DNA from: Halovivax ruber XH-70
Lineage (GTDB): Archaea > Halobacteriota > Halobacteria > Halobacteriales > Natrialbaceae
Direction: 5' to 3'
Assembly (NCBI RefSeq): GCF_000328525.1
Contig: NC_019964.1
Span: forward strand, 620,001-684,000
DNA length: 64,000 bases
Made by a program: the position numbers and the translations under genes. The notes beneath the pieces were generated by a model, which was not told the origin of the DNA, did not search any database, and saw only the letters and a program-made list of their open reading frames with translations. Positions 16,232 through 26,019 of this stretch are shown here, piece by piece. Each line of letters begins with the position of its first letter. The first letter of the stretch is position 1.

Positions 16232-18079
16232 TTACTCTCCGAGTTCCTCGACGGTCATCGTGTAGTCGCCGCTGCCGGAGTAGGCGTCGACGAGCAGGCC
16301 GAGCTCTTCGTCGCCCGAGAGATCGACGGTGATCTCTTCCTGGCTGTCCGGCGAGTACGACACCTCGTCGTAGTCCGAGGTCGTCGGCGTGCGGCCGTCG
16401 AGCGTGAGGTAGAGGTCGAAGTCGGCCGACGAGGGGCCCGACAGCGTCACCGTCGCCTGGCACGGGTTCGCCGTGTCCAGCGTGTAGGTGTAGCTGTCAC
16501 TGCCGTTGCCCCACCAGCCGCCGCTGAGCGAGCCCGACACCGTGTCGGAGCTCGTCTCGGCGCCACACTGGCCGCCACCGCCGTCGCCGCCGACGGCGAC
16601 CGTCTGCGTGGACGTGTCGGTCTCGCCGCTGTCGGCGGTCACCGTCAGTTCGACCGCGTAGTCGCCCTCGGAGGCGAAGCTGTGGTCCGCGGTCACACCG
16701 GAGGCGGTCGAGCCGTCGCCGAAGTCCCACTCGTAGCCGCTGATGCTCCCGCCATCGGGTGCCGTGGAACCGCTGGCGTCGAAGGAGACGGTCTCGCCCG
16801 ACTCGGGATCTGACGGACTGAAGCCGAAGCTCGCGGTCGGACTGCCCGGATCGCCGCCACCGCCGCCATCGACGATGTTCGCCGCGTCGACGCGACCGGC
16901 GCCCTGTTCGTCGGACGAGAGCCCGACGTCGACGGCCGTGCTCTCGAGGCGGTCCCAGAGGTCCTGAACCGTGTCGTCAGGGTGAGCCGATTTGCCGAGT
17001 GCGGCCACGCCGGAGGCGACCGGACACGCCATCGAGGTGCCCGAGAGGCTCTCGTAACTGCCGCCCGGGACGGGAGCGAGGACGTTCGCTCCCGGTGCGG
17101 CGACGTTGATCTTCGGCCCGACGTTCGAGAAGTTCGCGATCTGCTCGTTCTCGTCAAGCGCGGAGACGGCCATACAGTTGTCGTAGGCCGCGGGGTAGCT
17201 CACGGGCGAACCGTAGTCGTTGCCGGCCGCCGCGATCGGGAGCGTGCCGTTGTCGTACGCGTAGTCGATCGCGTTGCGACCGGTGTCGCTGGCGCCGCCG
17301 CCACCGAGGGACATGTTGACGATGTCGGCGCCCTGGTCGGCCGCCCACTGGATCGCGTCGGCGATGTCCGACATCGAGCCACTGCCGTCGGCGCCGAGTG
17401 CGCGCCCGGAGATGAGCCGACAGTTCGAGACCCCGGCGGTCCCCTCGCCGTTGTCGGTCGTCGCGGCCGCACAGCCACCGACGTGCGTGCCGTGGTTTTC
17501 GTCGTTGTTCACCGGTGCCGGATCATCGTCGTCGTCGACGAAGTCGTAGCCCTCGTCGCCCTCGAATCGGTCGGCGAGGTCGGGGTGCGTGTAGTCGACG
17601 CCCTGGTCGACCACGGCGATGGTGACGTCCATCGATCCCATCGTCGTGTCCCAGGCCTGGTCGGCGCGCACCTGCTGGGGCGCGTACTGGTCGCCGAACT
17701 GCGGGTCGTTCGGTTCGAGGAACGCTTCGACCGTGTAGTTCGGCTCGGCGTACTCGATGCCCGGCTGGCGTTCGAGCTGCTCGATCACCGAATCCTGCGT
17801 GCTCGGGCCGTCGTCGGGAACCTTGACGGCCATGTAGCCGATCGAATCGTTCTCGTGGACGACCGATGCTTCGGCTGGAAGCGCCGACTCGACCGTCGAC
17901 CGCGCGTTCGCGATGCCGACGGTGTCGCTCTTCCCGACCAAAATTTCGTCTTCCTTCGGGCCGGGCTCGCGACCGGGCGTCGCGGAGACGACGCCACCGA
18001 GACCGAGGAACGCCCCAGTCGCCGCGGCTGTCTGAAGGACGGTACGTCGATCGATATCATGAGTGCCATCACCTGACAT
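16232..18079 (-). CDS. Secreted halolysin-like subtilase 2
   Basis: A 615-residue paralogue of the downstream protease with the same domain order: Tat signal ([17 protein letters not shown]), I9 propeptide, S8 catalytic domain, PKD and PPC-like domains. The catalytic motifs [21 protein letters not shown] and SGTSMACP are unchanged. Differences are scattered, with more in the signal, propeptide and PKD segments than around the active site. Equal length, same strand and conserved upstream sequence point to a tandem duplication. Expression of the two may be linked by the shared promoter element. Confidence 0.93.
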   Translation of the reverse strand: MSGDGTHDIDRRTVLQTAAATGAFLGLGGVVSATPGREPGPKEDEILVGKSDTVGIANARSTVESALPAEASVVHENDSIGYMAVKVPDDGPSTQDSVIEQLERQPGIEYAEPNYTVEAFLEPNDPQFGDQYAPQQVRADQAWDTTMGSMDVTIAVVDQGVDYTHPDLADRFEGDEGYDFVDDDDDPAPVNNDENHGTHVGGCAAATTDNGEGTAGVSNCRLISGRALGADGSGSMSDIADAIQWAADQGADIVNMSLGGGGASDTGRNAIDYAYDNGTLPIAAAGNDYGSPVSYPAAYDNCMAVSALDENEQIANFSNVGPKINVAAPGANVLAPVPGGSYESLSGTSMACPVASGVAALGKSAHPDDTVQDLWDRLESTAVDVGLSSDEQGAGRVDAANIVDGGGGGDPGSPTASFGFSPSDPESGETVSFDASGSTAPDGGSISGYEWDFGDGSTASGVTADHSFASEGDYAVELTVTADSGETDTSTQTVAVGGDGGGGQCGAETSSDTVSGSLSGGWWGNGSDSYTYTLDTANPCQATVTLSGPSSADFDLYLTLDGRTPTTSDYDEVSYSPDSQEEITVDLSGDEELGLLVDAYSGSGDYTMTVEELGE

Positions 18080-18103
18080 GGCTACCGAATACCAGCTATC
18101 GAA

Positions 18104-18114
18104 GTAAGTAAAAT
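18104..18114 (-). promoter_or_regulatory. Promoter element of protease 2
   Basis: The minus strand reads ATTTTACTTAC, the same element as upstream of protease 1, at a matching distance from the ATG at 18079. It is embedded in an AT-rich stretch. Confidence 0.55.
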
Positions 18115-18597
18115 ATTCGTGAACAGCGCTGAATTCATTATCACTACCAATATTATAATCAAAATACAGTATTAGGAGAGAAACGCCAGACGGCAGTGGT
18201 ACCTATGGTAATCTCATACGGTGGTGTCCATTACTTAATAAATTGGCCCTCAGTTTTTCATTTGATTGAAATGGTTGTCACCGTCGGTATCGACCAATGA
18301 TCACCAGACACGCCGTGATTCACCGACAGCCAACGCTAGCATTGCAGTGAATCGCGAGACAGGAGTGTTGACACCCAGACGGTGCGATAGCGACGACTAG
18401 CGGGAAACGACCAACGGCAGTTGCGATGGCTATCGATGCACGAATTCTGCCGTCTATCTGACGCGCGCCTCGGCGTGCCACGCCCGGCTGGCGAGCCCGA
18501 TCCAGGGTGGGTCGCCACCTACGTGTCGAAGTTCGCTCCCCGGTCCGCTTCACCCAAGCAAAAACAGCTTTGAGGCTCCCGCCAGTCACCGGTGACA
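18115..18597. other. Intergenic region before the phosphoesterase gene
   Basis: AT-rich at the left, including the probable upstream activator region of protease 2, then GC-rich. Short open frames here look random. No gene or RNA seen. Confidence 0.5.
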
Positions 18598-20001
18598 ATG
18601 ACGACCCAGGCCGACGGGGAAGCCCACCCCGGCGCCGACGATCGGGTCTACTACGTCATCAGTGACCTCCACATCGGTGGGGACGAACAGCTAGAGGATA
18701 TCGAGTTCCGCGAGGAACTGCTCACGTTCCTCGAATCACTCGAGGAGACGGACGAGGACACCGAGTTGGTGATAAACGGGGACGCGTTCGGTCTCTGGGA
18801 GCTGACCGAACTCGACGGGCCGGCGAAGTTCGACGCGCTGGTCGAGACGTATCCGACCGTGTTCGAGCAACTGCGCGCGACTGGCGAGACCGTCACGATC
18901 ACACTGGTCCCCGGCAACCACGACCACGAACTGGCGGCCTACGACACCTACGTCGACCGATTCGCCGCGTACAACGTCGACCTCGTCCAGACGGAGTCGA
19001 TCACCCGTCCACTCGCCGGTCGAGAAATTCACTTCGAGCACGGTCACCAGCGCGATCCGAACAACCGCATCGACGACTGGGGAAACCCCTACGACCGGCC
19101 ACTCGGATACTACTACAACACGCACGTGACGAGCACGGCCGGGCAGCTGTCGGACCGCGGCCGGTTCAACTGGCTGAAGGACATCCAGGCGGTCACGCCG
19201 ACCGAGTGGATGCCGCTGTGGGTCCTCTCGAAGTACGTCTATCGCGAGATGCACCCGCTCCTCCGATACGCGCTCGTGCCGTTCCTGTTGCTCTTCAACG
19301 TCACCGCCCTGCTGGCGATCCTCGTCGGGCTCGACGTCGCCGGCGTCTACGCGATGCCAACGGACGCCGTCCAGGGATTTCTCGGGCAGTTCGGTCGACC
19401 CGGAACGGTGGCCTACCTCGTCCTCGCGGTCAACGTGACGTTAGCTGGCATCCTGTTGCTGGTCGCCGTTCCGCTGTACTTCATCCAGCAGGATATCAAG
19501 CGGACGATCGACCGATTCGGGCTCTTCGACGGTGACGTGACCGTCGACGCGGCGAAACCGTACGAGACGGCCGCCCGCGAGCTCGCCGCCGAACGTCCGG
19601 AGACGGCCGTCTTCTGTTACGGACACACGCATCGCCCGGACGTCACCGAGGTCGACGGCGTCTGCCTCGTCAACAGCGGGACCTGGCTGAAGCGCCTGCA
19701 CCGACGAGACGGTGTCACGGGGCTCCTCCCACCGGTCTTCTACCCGTCGTACCAGCTCGCCGCCGTCAGAATCGACGCCGACACCGACGGGATCGCCGTC
19801 GAGTTCCAGCCCATCGAGAAGCCGAACCCCGCACCCGAGGAGCTCACCCTCACCGAACGTCTCCTGACGCTCGGTCGGAAACCGGACCCCGATCTGCCGG
19901 ACAGACACGTCGTCGACCTGGACCGTAGCGAGCCCAAATCGTCCGTTCCCGGGGAGACAACGGGGACAGGTCCGGAACCCGTGAGCGAACAGCAGGAATA
20001 A
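18598..20001 (+). CDS. Membrane-anchored calcineurin-like phosphoesterase
   Basis: A 467-residue protein with the binuclear-metal phosphoesterase motifs: SDLHIGGDE, INGDAFGLWE, VPGNHDHEL, EHGHQRD and, after the membrane part, YGHTHRP. Two hydrophobic helices (LLRYALVPFLLLFNVTALLAI and VAYLVLAVNVTLAGILLLVAV) interrupt the domain between the fourth and last motif. So the active site is assembled from both sides of a membrane hairpin. A GTG lies two codons upstream (18592); I prefer the ATG. The substrate is unknown. The gene is 29 bases from the MscS gene and probably co-transcribed with it. Confidence 0.85.
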   Translation: MTTQADGEAHPGADDRVYYVISDLHIGGDEQLEDIEFREELLTFLESLEETDEDTELVINGDAFGLWELTELDGPAKFDALVETYPTVFEQLRATGETVTITLVPGNHDHELAAYDTYVDRFAAYNVDLVQTESITRPLAGREIHFEHGHQRDPNNRIDDWGNPYDRPLGYYYNTHVTSTAGQLSDRGRFNWLKDIQAVTPTEWMPLWVLSKYVYREMHPLLRYALVPFLLLFNVTALLAILVGLDVAGVYAMPTDAVQGFLGQFGRPGTVAYLVLAVNVTLAGILLLVAVPLYFIQQDIKRTIDRFGLFDGDVTVDAAKPYETAARELAAERPETAVFCYGHTHRPDVTEVDGVCLVNSGTWLKRLHRRDGVTGLLPPVFYPSYQLAAVRIDADTDGIAVEFQPIEKPNPAPEELTLTERLLTLGRKPDPDLPDRHVVDLDRSEPKSSVPGETTGTGPEPVSEQQE

Positions 20002-20030
20002 CTACCGCCGGCAGAGAGTGGGTGACGAAC

Positions 20031-20924
20031 ATGAACACCCCACTACAGACGATAGCGGCGCTCGATACGTCGGCGATCGTCCCGGCCGTCGTCGACGCGA
20101 CGGTCACGGCGCTCCTGTTCGTCGTCTCCTTCGTCGTGCTCTACGGCCTCGGAAAGCTGGTCGTACTCCGGATCGTCCGCGAGAGTCTCCAGCGACGGGG
20201 CGTCGAACGGGCGATCGTCAGAACCGCCGTTCGCGTAACCGGTCTCGTGATCGCGGTCGTGGCCGTCGCCCTCGCCGCGACGATCGCCGGGTTCGGCGTC
20301 GTTCTCTCGGCGTTCGCGATCCTCGGCGGCGCACTGGCGCTGGCGATCGGCTTCGCCACGCAGGACCTGATCGCCAACTTCGTCGCGGGCATCTTCATCC
20401 TGCAGGACAAGCCGTTCACCATCGGCGACTGGATCAAGTGGGACGACGAGGGCGGTATCGTCCGCGATATCGACCTCCGGGTGACCAAAGTCGAGACCTT
20501 CGACAACGAACTCGTCACCGTTCCCAACTCGGACCTGGCTAACGCCGCGGTGACCAACCCGACGGCGAACGACCGGGTCCGCATCGGCTACGACTTCGGC
20601 ATCGGCTACGGCGACGACATCGACCGTGCCCGTGAGGCCATCATCGATGCCGCACACGAAATCGACGGCGTCCTCGACGAACCGGCCCCCGCCGCCCCGG
20701 TGACCGACCTTGGCGGTTCGGCGGTCGTCCTCACGGGCCGTATCTGGATCGATCCCAGCGATCAGGTTCCGAATGCGACGAAGGCCGCGTTCGTCGAGGC
20801 GGTGAAGAAACGACTCGACGAAGAAGACGACATCGACTTCCCCTACCCGACGACGGAACTCACCGGGTCCGTCACCGTCGACGAGCGAGGAGAGAAAGCG
20901 ACACTCGATAGTTCTCCTCCCTGA
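20031..20924 (+). CDS. MscS-family mechanosensitive channel
   Basis: A 297-residue small-conductance mechanosensitive channel that opens under membrane tension to release solutes on osmotic downshock. There are three N-terminal hydrophobic helices. The third contains the pore-lining Gly/Ala-rich segment GGALALAIGFATQDLIANFV, followed by the hallmark GDWIKW, VETFDNELVTVPNS and a soluble vestibule domain. A GTG three codons upstream is possible, but the ATG at 20031 gives a normal N-terminus. It follows the phosphoesterase gene on the same strand. Confidence 0.92.
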   Translation: MNTPLQTIAALDTSAIVPAVVDATVTALLFVVSFVVLYGLGKLVVLRIVRESLQRRGVERAIVRTAVRVTGLVIAVVAVALAATIAGFGVVLSAFAILGGALALAIGFATQDLIANFVAGIFILQDKPFTIGDWIKWDDEGGIVRDIDLRVTKVETFDNELVTVPNSDLANAAVTNPTANDRVRIGYDFGIGYGDDIDRAREAIIDAAHEIDGVLDEPAPAAPVTDLGGSAVVLTGRIWIDPSDQVPNATKAAFVEAVKKRLDEEDDIDFPYPTTELTGSVTVDERGEKATLDSSPP

Positions 20925-20972
20925 AAGCCGACGTCCTCTCTTCGACCTGTCTCTCACTGTGCCCCGCCGACG

Positions 20973-21389
20973 TTACGCCGGATTCGGCACCGTCAGCACC
21001 GGAATCGTCGCGTGTTCTTGCACGTCCTCGGCGACGCTCGGCTTCAGTACCCGGTCCAATCCGCTTCGATTGTCCGTCCCCATCACGATCAGGTCGGCGT
21101 CCGCGGCGGCGACCTGGTCGCGAATCGCGTCCGCCGGCGCTCCCTCGCGAAGCGTCGTCGTCACGGAGACGCCCTCGGCCGTCGCCCCGCGTTCGACGGC
21201 CTCGACGGCATCCCGGGCCTCGCTCTCCGGATCGGTTCGTAACTGATCGCGCTGGCTCTGTCCGGTCCCCTTGATCACCGACAGCGCGTGGACGGTCGAG
21301 TCGAGCGCCGCCGCGAGCGAGATCGCGTGCTCGGCCGCGCGCGTCGAGGATTCGCTCCCGTCCGTCGGAACCAGCACGTGGTCGTACAT
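20973..21389 (-). CDS. Universal stress protein UspA family
   Basis: A 138-residue UspA-fold protein. It begins MYDHVLVPTDGSESS (nucleotide-loop Asp) and ends with the ATP-binding type signature GTDNRSGLDRVLKPSVAEDV before the last strand IPVLTVPNP. The usual G-x2-G-x9-G-(S/T) pattern is only partly kept, so nucleotide binding is uncertain. Convergent with the MscS gene. Confidence 0.92.
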   Translation of the reverse strand: MYDHVLVPTDGSESSTRAAEHAISLAAALDSTVHALSVIKGTGQSQRDQLRTDPESEARDAVEAVERGATAEGVSVTTTLREGAPADAIRDQVAAADADLIVMGTDNRSGLDRVLKPSVAEDVQEHATIPVLTVPNPA

Positions 21390-21508
21390 ACGGCCTCCTC
21401 GACGGCCCGTCGGATACGGGCGAAGCCTGCACTCGCAACCTCGTCGTCCCAGTCGACGCTCGCCGACGACCAGTGAGATTTTGTCACTCCGCGTCCGTCG
21501 TGTCAGTA

Positions 21509-21724
21509 ATGCCCGACGACGAGCCCACGGTACCCATCGTCTGCCCGTCCTGTGAGACGTCCTCCCGCGTCTCGCTCGACGACGTCGCCGACGCGGTCGA
21601 CGCCCACAACGACCGCCACCACGATGGCGACGCGGTCGCCGACGTGGATCCCGCGCTCAAAGACCAACTGGCGGACCTCGTCGTCGACGACCTCGGATTG
21701 CTCGACGAAGAAGGCGGCAACTAA
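21509..21724 (+). CDS. Small haloarchaeal CxxC protein
   Basis: A 71-residue acidic protein with one CPSC motif near the N-terminus (VPIVCPSCETSSRV) and a helical remainder rich in Asp. A frame opens at 21473, but the ATG at 21509 (MPDDEPTV) fits the acidic composition. Two cysteines are only half of a zinc site, so it may dimerise or use the nearby His residues (HNDRHH). Function unknown. Confidence 0.6.
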   Translation: MPDDEPTVPIVCPSCETSSRVSLDDVADAVDAHNDRHHDGDAVADVDPALKDQLADLVVDDLGLLDEEGGN

Positions 21725-21760
21725 CAGCTCGTTCGGTTTGCACCGACCGGATTCGACGAG

Positions 21761-22534
21761 TTACCCCGACAGTCCACCGTCGTCGACCGAGCGGATCGTC
21801 AGGTCGTAGGACTGCGGAACTCCCGAGAGGTCGACGCGAACGAGGAGGACGTCGAGTTTGGTGTCGCGTTCGGCCAGCCGCACCATCCCGTCGCGCTGGT
21901 TGCGCTCGAAACTGGTCGAGCCGTGTTTCACCTCGGCGACGTAGCGTTTGAGGACGCGACCAGCGTCGTCGCCCTCGTCTCGATCGCGGACAGTGAAGGC
22001 CACGTCCGGATGCCACGCACCGTCCAGATCGGGGTCGAGTCCGCCGACCCGGTCGGGATCGTCGTCGACGCGCACGCGAAACGTATCGGGGTCGCGTTCG
22101 AGGTCGCGCGCGGCGTAGGCGACGATCGGCGGCGGATCGTAGCGATACGCGTCGAACAGTGCCTCCGCGAGCGCGCCGACCTGCTGGGCGCGCGTGTCGA
22201 ACGTCCAGCCGGTCGCGGGGTCACCGCGTGCCGCGGCCGACGGACGGGGATCTCTGACCTTGACCAGATAGGCGTCGACGTCGGCGGGATCGTTCGGCGC
22301 CGGTTCCTGGAACCGAAGGCCCGGACAGTCGACCGCGTGGATCAGCTTCGCGACGGCGTCGGCTCGGCTGTCGTAGCTGAGCACCTCGCCGGCGCTCTGT
22401 CGAAGCGTCTCGATCTCCGCGGCCGCCGCACACGCCGACCGCTTCAACGCCACCCGGAACGGCGAGGCGTCCGGCACTCGCCCGGCCTCGGCGACCTGGT
22501 ACGGCTCACCCGGCCACTGCTCCTCCCAGCTCAT
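21761..22534 (-). CDS. PD-(D/E)XK-like protein of unknown role
   Basis: A 257-residue acidic soluble protein. In the second half HPDVAF (D177) and RYVAEVKHG (E201-x-K203), followed by FERNQRDG, fit the catalytic core of a PD-(D/E)XK nuclease. The N-terminal part is helical and unassigned. It is a single gene between a small CxxC protein and an Hsp20-like protein. A DNA repair or nuclease role is inferred from the motif only. Confidence 0.6.
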   Translation of the reverse strand: MSWEEQWPGEPYQVAEAGRVPDASPFRVALKRSACAAAAEIETLRQSAGEVLSYDSRADAVAKLIHAVDCPGLRFQEPAPNDPADVDAYLVKVRDPRPSAAARGDPATGWTFDTRAQQVGALAEALFDAYRYDPPPIVAYAARDLERDPDTFRVRVDDDPDRVGGLDPDLDGAWHPDVAFTVRDRDEGDDAGRVLKRYVAEVKHGSTSFERNQRDGMVRLAERDTKLDVLLVRVDLSGVPQSYDLTIRSVDDGGLSG

Positions 22535-22628
22535 TGGTAAGTCCAGTGTCCGCCACTACTAAGAGTGTCCCGCCTCCGCGACCGCGCGGACCACGGGAGA
22601 CGGCCAGCAATCGAGCGAGCCAATCGCC

Positions 22629-22934
22629 TCAGTCGATAATCTCCGCGTCGTCGGCGTCGGGTTCCGTCTCGACGGAGATCGTGAGGACGCCGTTGTTGTA
22701 GATCGCGTCGTGATCGTCGCCGAAGGCCCAGTCGGCCGACGGCGTCCGGAACGCTCGCTCGTCGGGTCCGTCGGGGCCATCGATCGTGAGTTCGAGACGA
22801 TCGTCACCGACGAGGACGGTCAGGTCGTCGCGTTCGGCCGGCGAGACATCGACGACGACGTCGATCCGGTCGGTCGCTGAGTCGTAGTAGTACTGCGTCG
22901 GCCGATTTGCAACGCGGGGCGAAACGGTGGACAC
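22629..22934 (-). CDS. Hsp20-like small protein
   Basis: A 101-residue protein. The pattern IDVVVDVSPAERDDLTVLVG ... LELTIDG ... WAFGDDHDAIYNNGVLTISV follows the alpha-crystallin beta-sandwich, including the NGVLTI strand common to Hsp20 proteins. It is shorter than classical Hsp20 and lacks the N-terminal and C-terminal assembly tails. It may be a chaperone-like adaptor of the type frequent in haloarchaea. Confidence 0.65.
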   Translation of the reverse strand: MSTVSPRVANRPTQYYYDSATDRIDVVVDVSPAERDDLTVLVGDDRLELTIDGPDGPDERAFRTPSADWAFGDDHDAIYNNGVLTISVETEPDADDAEIID

Positions 22935-23005
22935 GAGAATCGCTCACGCCTGCGTGACCATCACTCCTCGCCTGAACGTGTGCAGGTGCGGGTAGAGCAC
23001 CCGAC

Positions 23006-23785
23006 TTAGCTATAGTACTCCCGATATGCGGCGACCTGCTCGTCGTCGGGCGCGCCGTCGGCCCTGACGGTGCCGTCGACGAGGACCGTGAGTCGGTCGT
23101 AGGCATCGGCGAACTCGTCGCCGTTGTGTGAGGAGATGAGAATCGTCCGATCGTCGGTCGCGTACGACGTGAGGAACGACCGGATCTTTCGGCGAGAGAA
23201 CCGATCGACGTCGGCGAGGGGTTCGTCGAGCAACAGGAGCTGTGGCCGGTCGAGCAGCGCCAGGGCGAGGTCGAGCTTCTTGCGAAAACCGCCGGAGAGG
23301 TCACGAGCGCGCCTGGTCTCGACGGGTTCGAGCCGGAGGGCGGACAGCAGGGTTTCGACCCAGGAGACGGGTTCGGGGTCGTCCGCGAGCGAGCGGAAGA
23401 CCGAGAGGTTCTCGCGGACCGTCAAATCGGGGAAGAAGCGCGGCTCCTGAAAGCTGTAGCCGGTGACCCCGGCGGGCCGCGAGATGCGACCCGTCGTCGG
23501 ATTCGCGAGTCCCGCGATGAGGCGGAGCATCGTCGTCTTTCCCGAGCCGTTCGGCCCGACGAGCCCGTGAATCGTCCCGGGTTCGGTCGTGAAGATCACG
23601 TCCTCGAGTGCCGTCGTCGAACCGTAGCGTTTGGTCACACCGACGAGGAAGACGCGGGCCGCGGCGTCGTCGACCATCGGTTCGTGTGCCATCGGGATCG
23701 GTTCGTCGCGTGCAGTCGAGGGCGAATCGTGTACTCGCGAGGGCGAATCGTCACCTGTCGAGCGTGCGTTGTCGTGATCGCCCAT
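23006..23785 (-). CDS. ABC transporter ATP-binding protein
   Basis: A 259-residue ATPase. Walker A is GPNGSGKTT (77-85), the Q-loop is in YSFQEP, the signature LSGGF (163-167), Walker B LLLLDEP (183-189) and the switch His220 in SSHNGDEF. The first 40 residues are a variable polar extension that includes two DSPS units encoded by near-identical DNA repeats. The start at 23785 is one base after the stop of the permease gene. It powers the ABC-2 permease encoded upstream in the same operon. Confidence 0.9.
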   Translation of the reverse strand: MGDHDNARSTGDDSPSRVHDSPSTARDEPIPMAHEPMVDDAAARVFLVGVTKRYGSTTALEDVIFTTEPGTIHGLVGPNGSGKTTMLRLIAGLANPTTGRISRPAGVTGYSFQEPRFFPDLTVRENLSVFRSLADDPEPVSWVETLLSALRLEPVETRRARDLSGGFRKKLDLALALLDRPQLLLLDEPLADVDRFSRRKIRSFLTSYATDDRTILISSHNGDEFADAYDRLTVLVDGTVRADGAPDDEQVAAYREYYS

Positions 23786-23786
23786 C

Positions 23787-24854
23787 TCATTGCCTCCGTC
23801 GATAGTAGCTGAGCGCCAGTACCAGCCCACCCAGCGCGAGGACGGCCGCCCCGGCCACCCAGAGCAGGTAATCCGCGTACAGCGCCATCGGTGCGTCTCG
23901 TAACATCGCACTCCGGGTCGCCACCGTCGCGTAGTGGGTCGGGAGTGTTCGAGCGATCGCCTTGCGAGTGGGTGAGAAGAAGCCGACCGGATAGACGACA
24001 CTCGAGAGCGAGAGGAGCGCGAAGAGTAGCCCGACGTTGGCGAACAACGCCAGCCGGCGCAATCGCATGGCGAACAGGATCGTCAGACCGACTGCGGCGA
24101 CGAGAACGAACGTGAGTATGAGACTCACGGACGAGAAGACCGAGAGGGTCGCGATGTCGAACCCCATCCACGACGCCACCAGCGCGGCGACGGCGATCGG
24201 AACGATCGTCAGCGCGCCGTAGAACGCAATCTTCGTCGCGAGAACGGTCTCTAACCGGGACGTCGTCTGTAGCCGGTCGAGCACCAGTCGTTCCGAGCGA
24301 ACCTGGTACGGGACGAACACCAGGCCGTAGACGAGGACGAACGCCACCAGACAGACCGGAATCAGGTACGCCGTGAGGACGCGCTGGTCGCCGAGCCGGT
24401 CGTGCGTGACGGTGACATCGGAGACGAGTGCGTCGTCGAGTCGACGATCGAGGGCGGCCACCGAGAGGTTGGCGGGTTCCTCGAACGGGACCATCGTCCG
24501 GTCGGTGACGACGGTGAATTCCACGTCGGCCCCCTCGGTGCCGAGGTCGGGCGGCACCGCCACGACGAGGTAGACCTCCTCACGGGCCAGCCCGTCTCTG
24601 GCAGCTGCGCGCGTGTCGTAGGTGACCGGCGTCGCGAAGGAGTCGACGCCCGTTCGCGTGACCGCGAGTTCGGTCTCGCTGGTGTTGTCGTCGGCCGGGA
24701 CGACGCCCACGGGGACGTCTTCCGGAATCGATCGTTCGTAGACGCCGGTCACGCCGGTGAGCATCGCCGGCAGGAGAACGAGGACGACGACGAACAGGCC
24801 GGCGTTGCGTCGAACGGTGAGCGCTTCCTTCCGAAGGAGGGCACGGACGTCCAC
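23787..24854 (-). CDS. ABC-2 type permease
   Basis: A 355-residue membrane protein. One helix near residue 20-40 is followed by a large extracytoplasmic loop of about 120 residues, then five helices (for example LIPVCLVAFVLVYGLVF and TIVPIAVAALVASWMGF) and a basic C-terminus. This is the layout of ABC-2 exporters that carry peptides, drugs or surface molecules. It forms an operon with the ATPase just downstream and probably with the lipoprotein upstream (six-base gap). Confidence 0.85.
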   Translation of the reverse strand: MDVRALLRKEALTVRRNAGLFVVVLVLLPAMLTGVTGVYERSIPEDVPVGVVPADDNTSETELAVTRTGVDSFATPVTYDTRAAARDGLAREEVYLVVAVPPDLGTEGADVEFTVVTDRTMVPFEEPANLSVAALDRRLDDALVSDVTVTHDRLGDQRVLTAYLIPVCLVAFVLVYGLVFVPYQVRSERLVLDRLQTTSRLETVLATKIAFYGALTIVPIAVAALVASWMGFDIATLSVFSSVSLILTFVLVAAVGLTILFAMRLRRLALFANVGLLFALLSLSSVVYPVGFFSPTRKAIARTLPTHYATVATRSAMLRDAPMALYADYLLWVAGAAVLALGGLVLALSYYRRRQ

Positions 24855-24860
24855 GACGCG

Positions 24861-25862
24861 TTACTGCTCGTTCGCCAGTTCGATCAGCGTGTCGACGCTC
24901 GCATCCCAGGTGACGACGAGCGTAGACCCGTCGGTTTCGGTGTCGAGGTTGGCGACAAGCTGTTGTTCCGTTTCAGTCATGTCGGACGTCGACTGCGAGA
25001 GCATGAAGTTAATAGTGCCTTCCAGGTTCTCGGCCTGCTCGGCGTCTCCGAACGCCATCCTGATCTCGATGGAGGCGTTTCCGTCGCTCGTCGTGTAGGC
25101 GCCCGTAATCGTCTCGACGCTCTCGGTCGGAGCGGCCCCGCCGAAGTCGTCGCCCTGGTCTGCGGTCTCAGGGACGTCCATCGCGAAGGTGACGAGTCCC
25201 TCGGTGGTGTCTTCGAACGTCTCGAGGAGCGTGCCGGAGACCGGTTCCGCACCCTCGTAGCTGACGTCGAGCGACGCCGTCACGGCGGCCTTCGTGCCGA
25301 TCACGTACTGGCCGTCGTCGTGTTCGCCGACGTACACGGGATCGCTCGTTGCATCCGGATTCGCCGGCTTCCAGAGGACGTCTTCACCGGCGTATTCGGT
25401 CTGTTCGAGGGTCGTCTCGGCGTCCTCGTTCAGGGCGTCGATCAGCGTCTCGGTGTCCCAGTCGGCATCGATGAGGACGGCGAACTCGCTCTCGGAAGCA
25501 GCTTCGGTGTCCGTCATCCCGAACATCGTCGTCTGCTCGAGATCCGCGAGATCGAGTCCGGTTTCGTTCCTGAACTCGGTGTAGAGTTCTTCCATCTCTG
25601 CGGCGCTACTGTCGGTCTCCTCGCCGAGGCCGTCTAGCAACGCCGTCGTTTCCTCGTCCCCGAAGATGGCCATGTCGACGTTGACGAGCATGTCCGCCTC
25701 GGCCGGCACCTTCGCGGTCTGTTTCGACGAATCCGCACCCTCCTCGTCGGAGAGCATACTCAGACAGCCCGCGCTCGCGACGACCATCGCCACGACGGCA
25801 AGCACGAGGAGCACGCGGCGGCCCGCACCGTCCGCCCACGGCAAGCGTTTGGATAGGTTCAT
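24861..25862 (-). CDS. Secreted lipoprotein of unknown function
   Basis: A 333-residue protein with a basic N-terminus, a hydrophobic helix and a lipobox ending in ASAGC at Cys33, so it should be lipid-anchored outside the membrane. The mature part is acidic with two similar alpha/beta halves (AEADMLVNVDMAIFGD; ANLDTETDGSTLVVTWDAS). It resembles DUF3352-like haloarchaeal lipoproteins. As first gene of the ABC-2 operon it may assist the exporter. Confidence 0.7.
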   Translation of the reverse strand: MNLSKRLPWADGAGRRVLLVLAVVAMVVASAGCLSMLSDEEGADSSKQTAKVPAEADMLVNVDMAIFGDEETTALLDGLGEETDSSAAEMEELYTEFRNETGLDLADLEQTTMFGMTDTEAASESEFAVLIDADWDTETLIDALNEDAETTLEQTEYAGEDVLWKPANPDATSDPVYVGEHDDGQYVIGTKAAVTASLDVSYEGAEPVSGTLLETFEDTTEGLVTFAMDVPETADQGDDFGGAAPTESVETITGAYTTSDGNASIEIRMAFGDAEQAENLEGTINFMLSQSTSDMTETEQQLVANLDTETDGSTLVVTWDASVDTLIELANEQ

Positions 25863-26019
25863 CTATCGGTTTGTTTGTCTGAATTCTAAATAAACATTCG
25901 GATCTTCGTGCCGGTTCTCCGCTCCCACTCAGTCGCCTCCGCCCCACCATCGTCAGCACGTCTCGGTCGCGGCCAATCCGAACGCAAGACGCATAGGGTG
26001 GCCGTCCCAAGATCCGATA

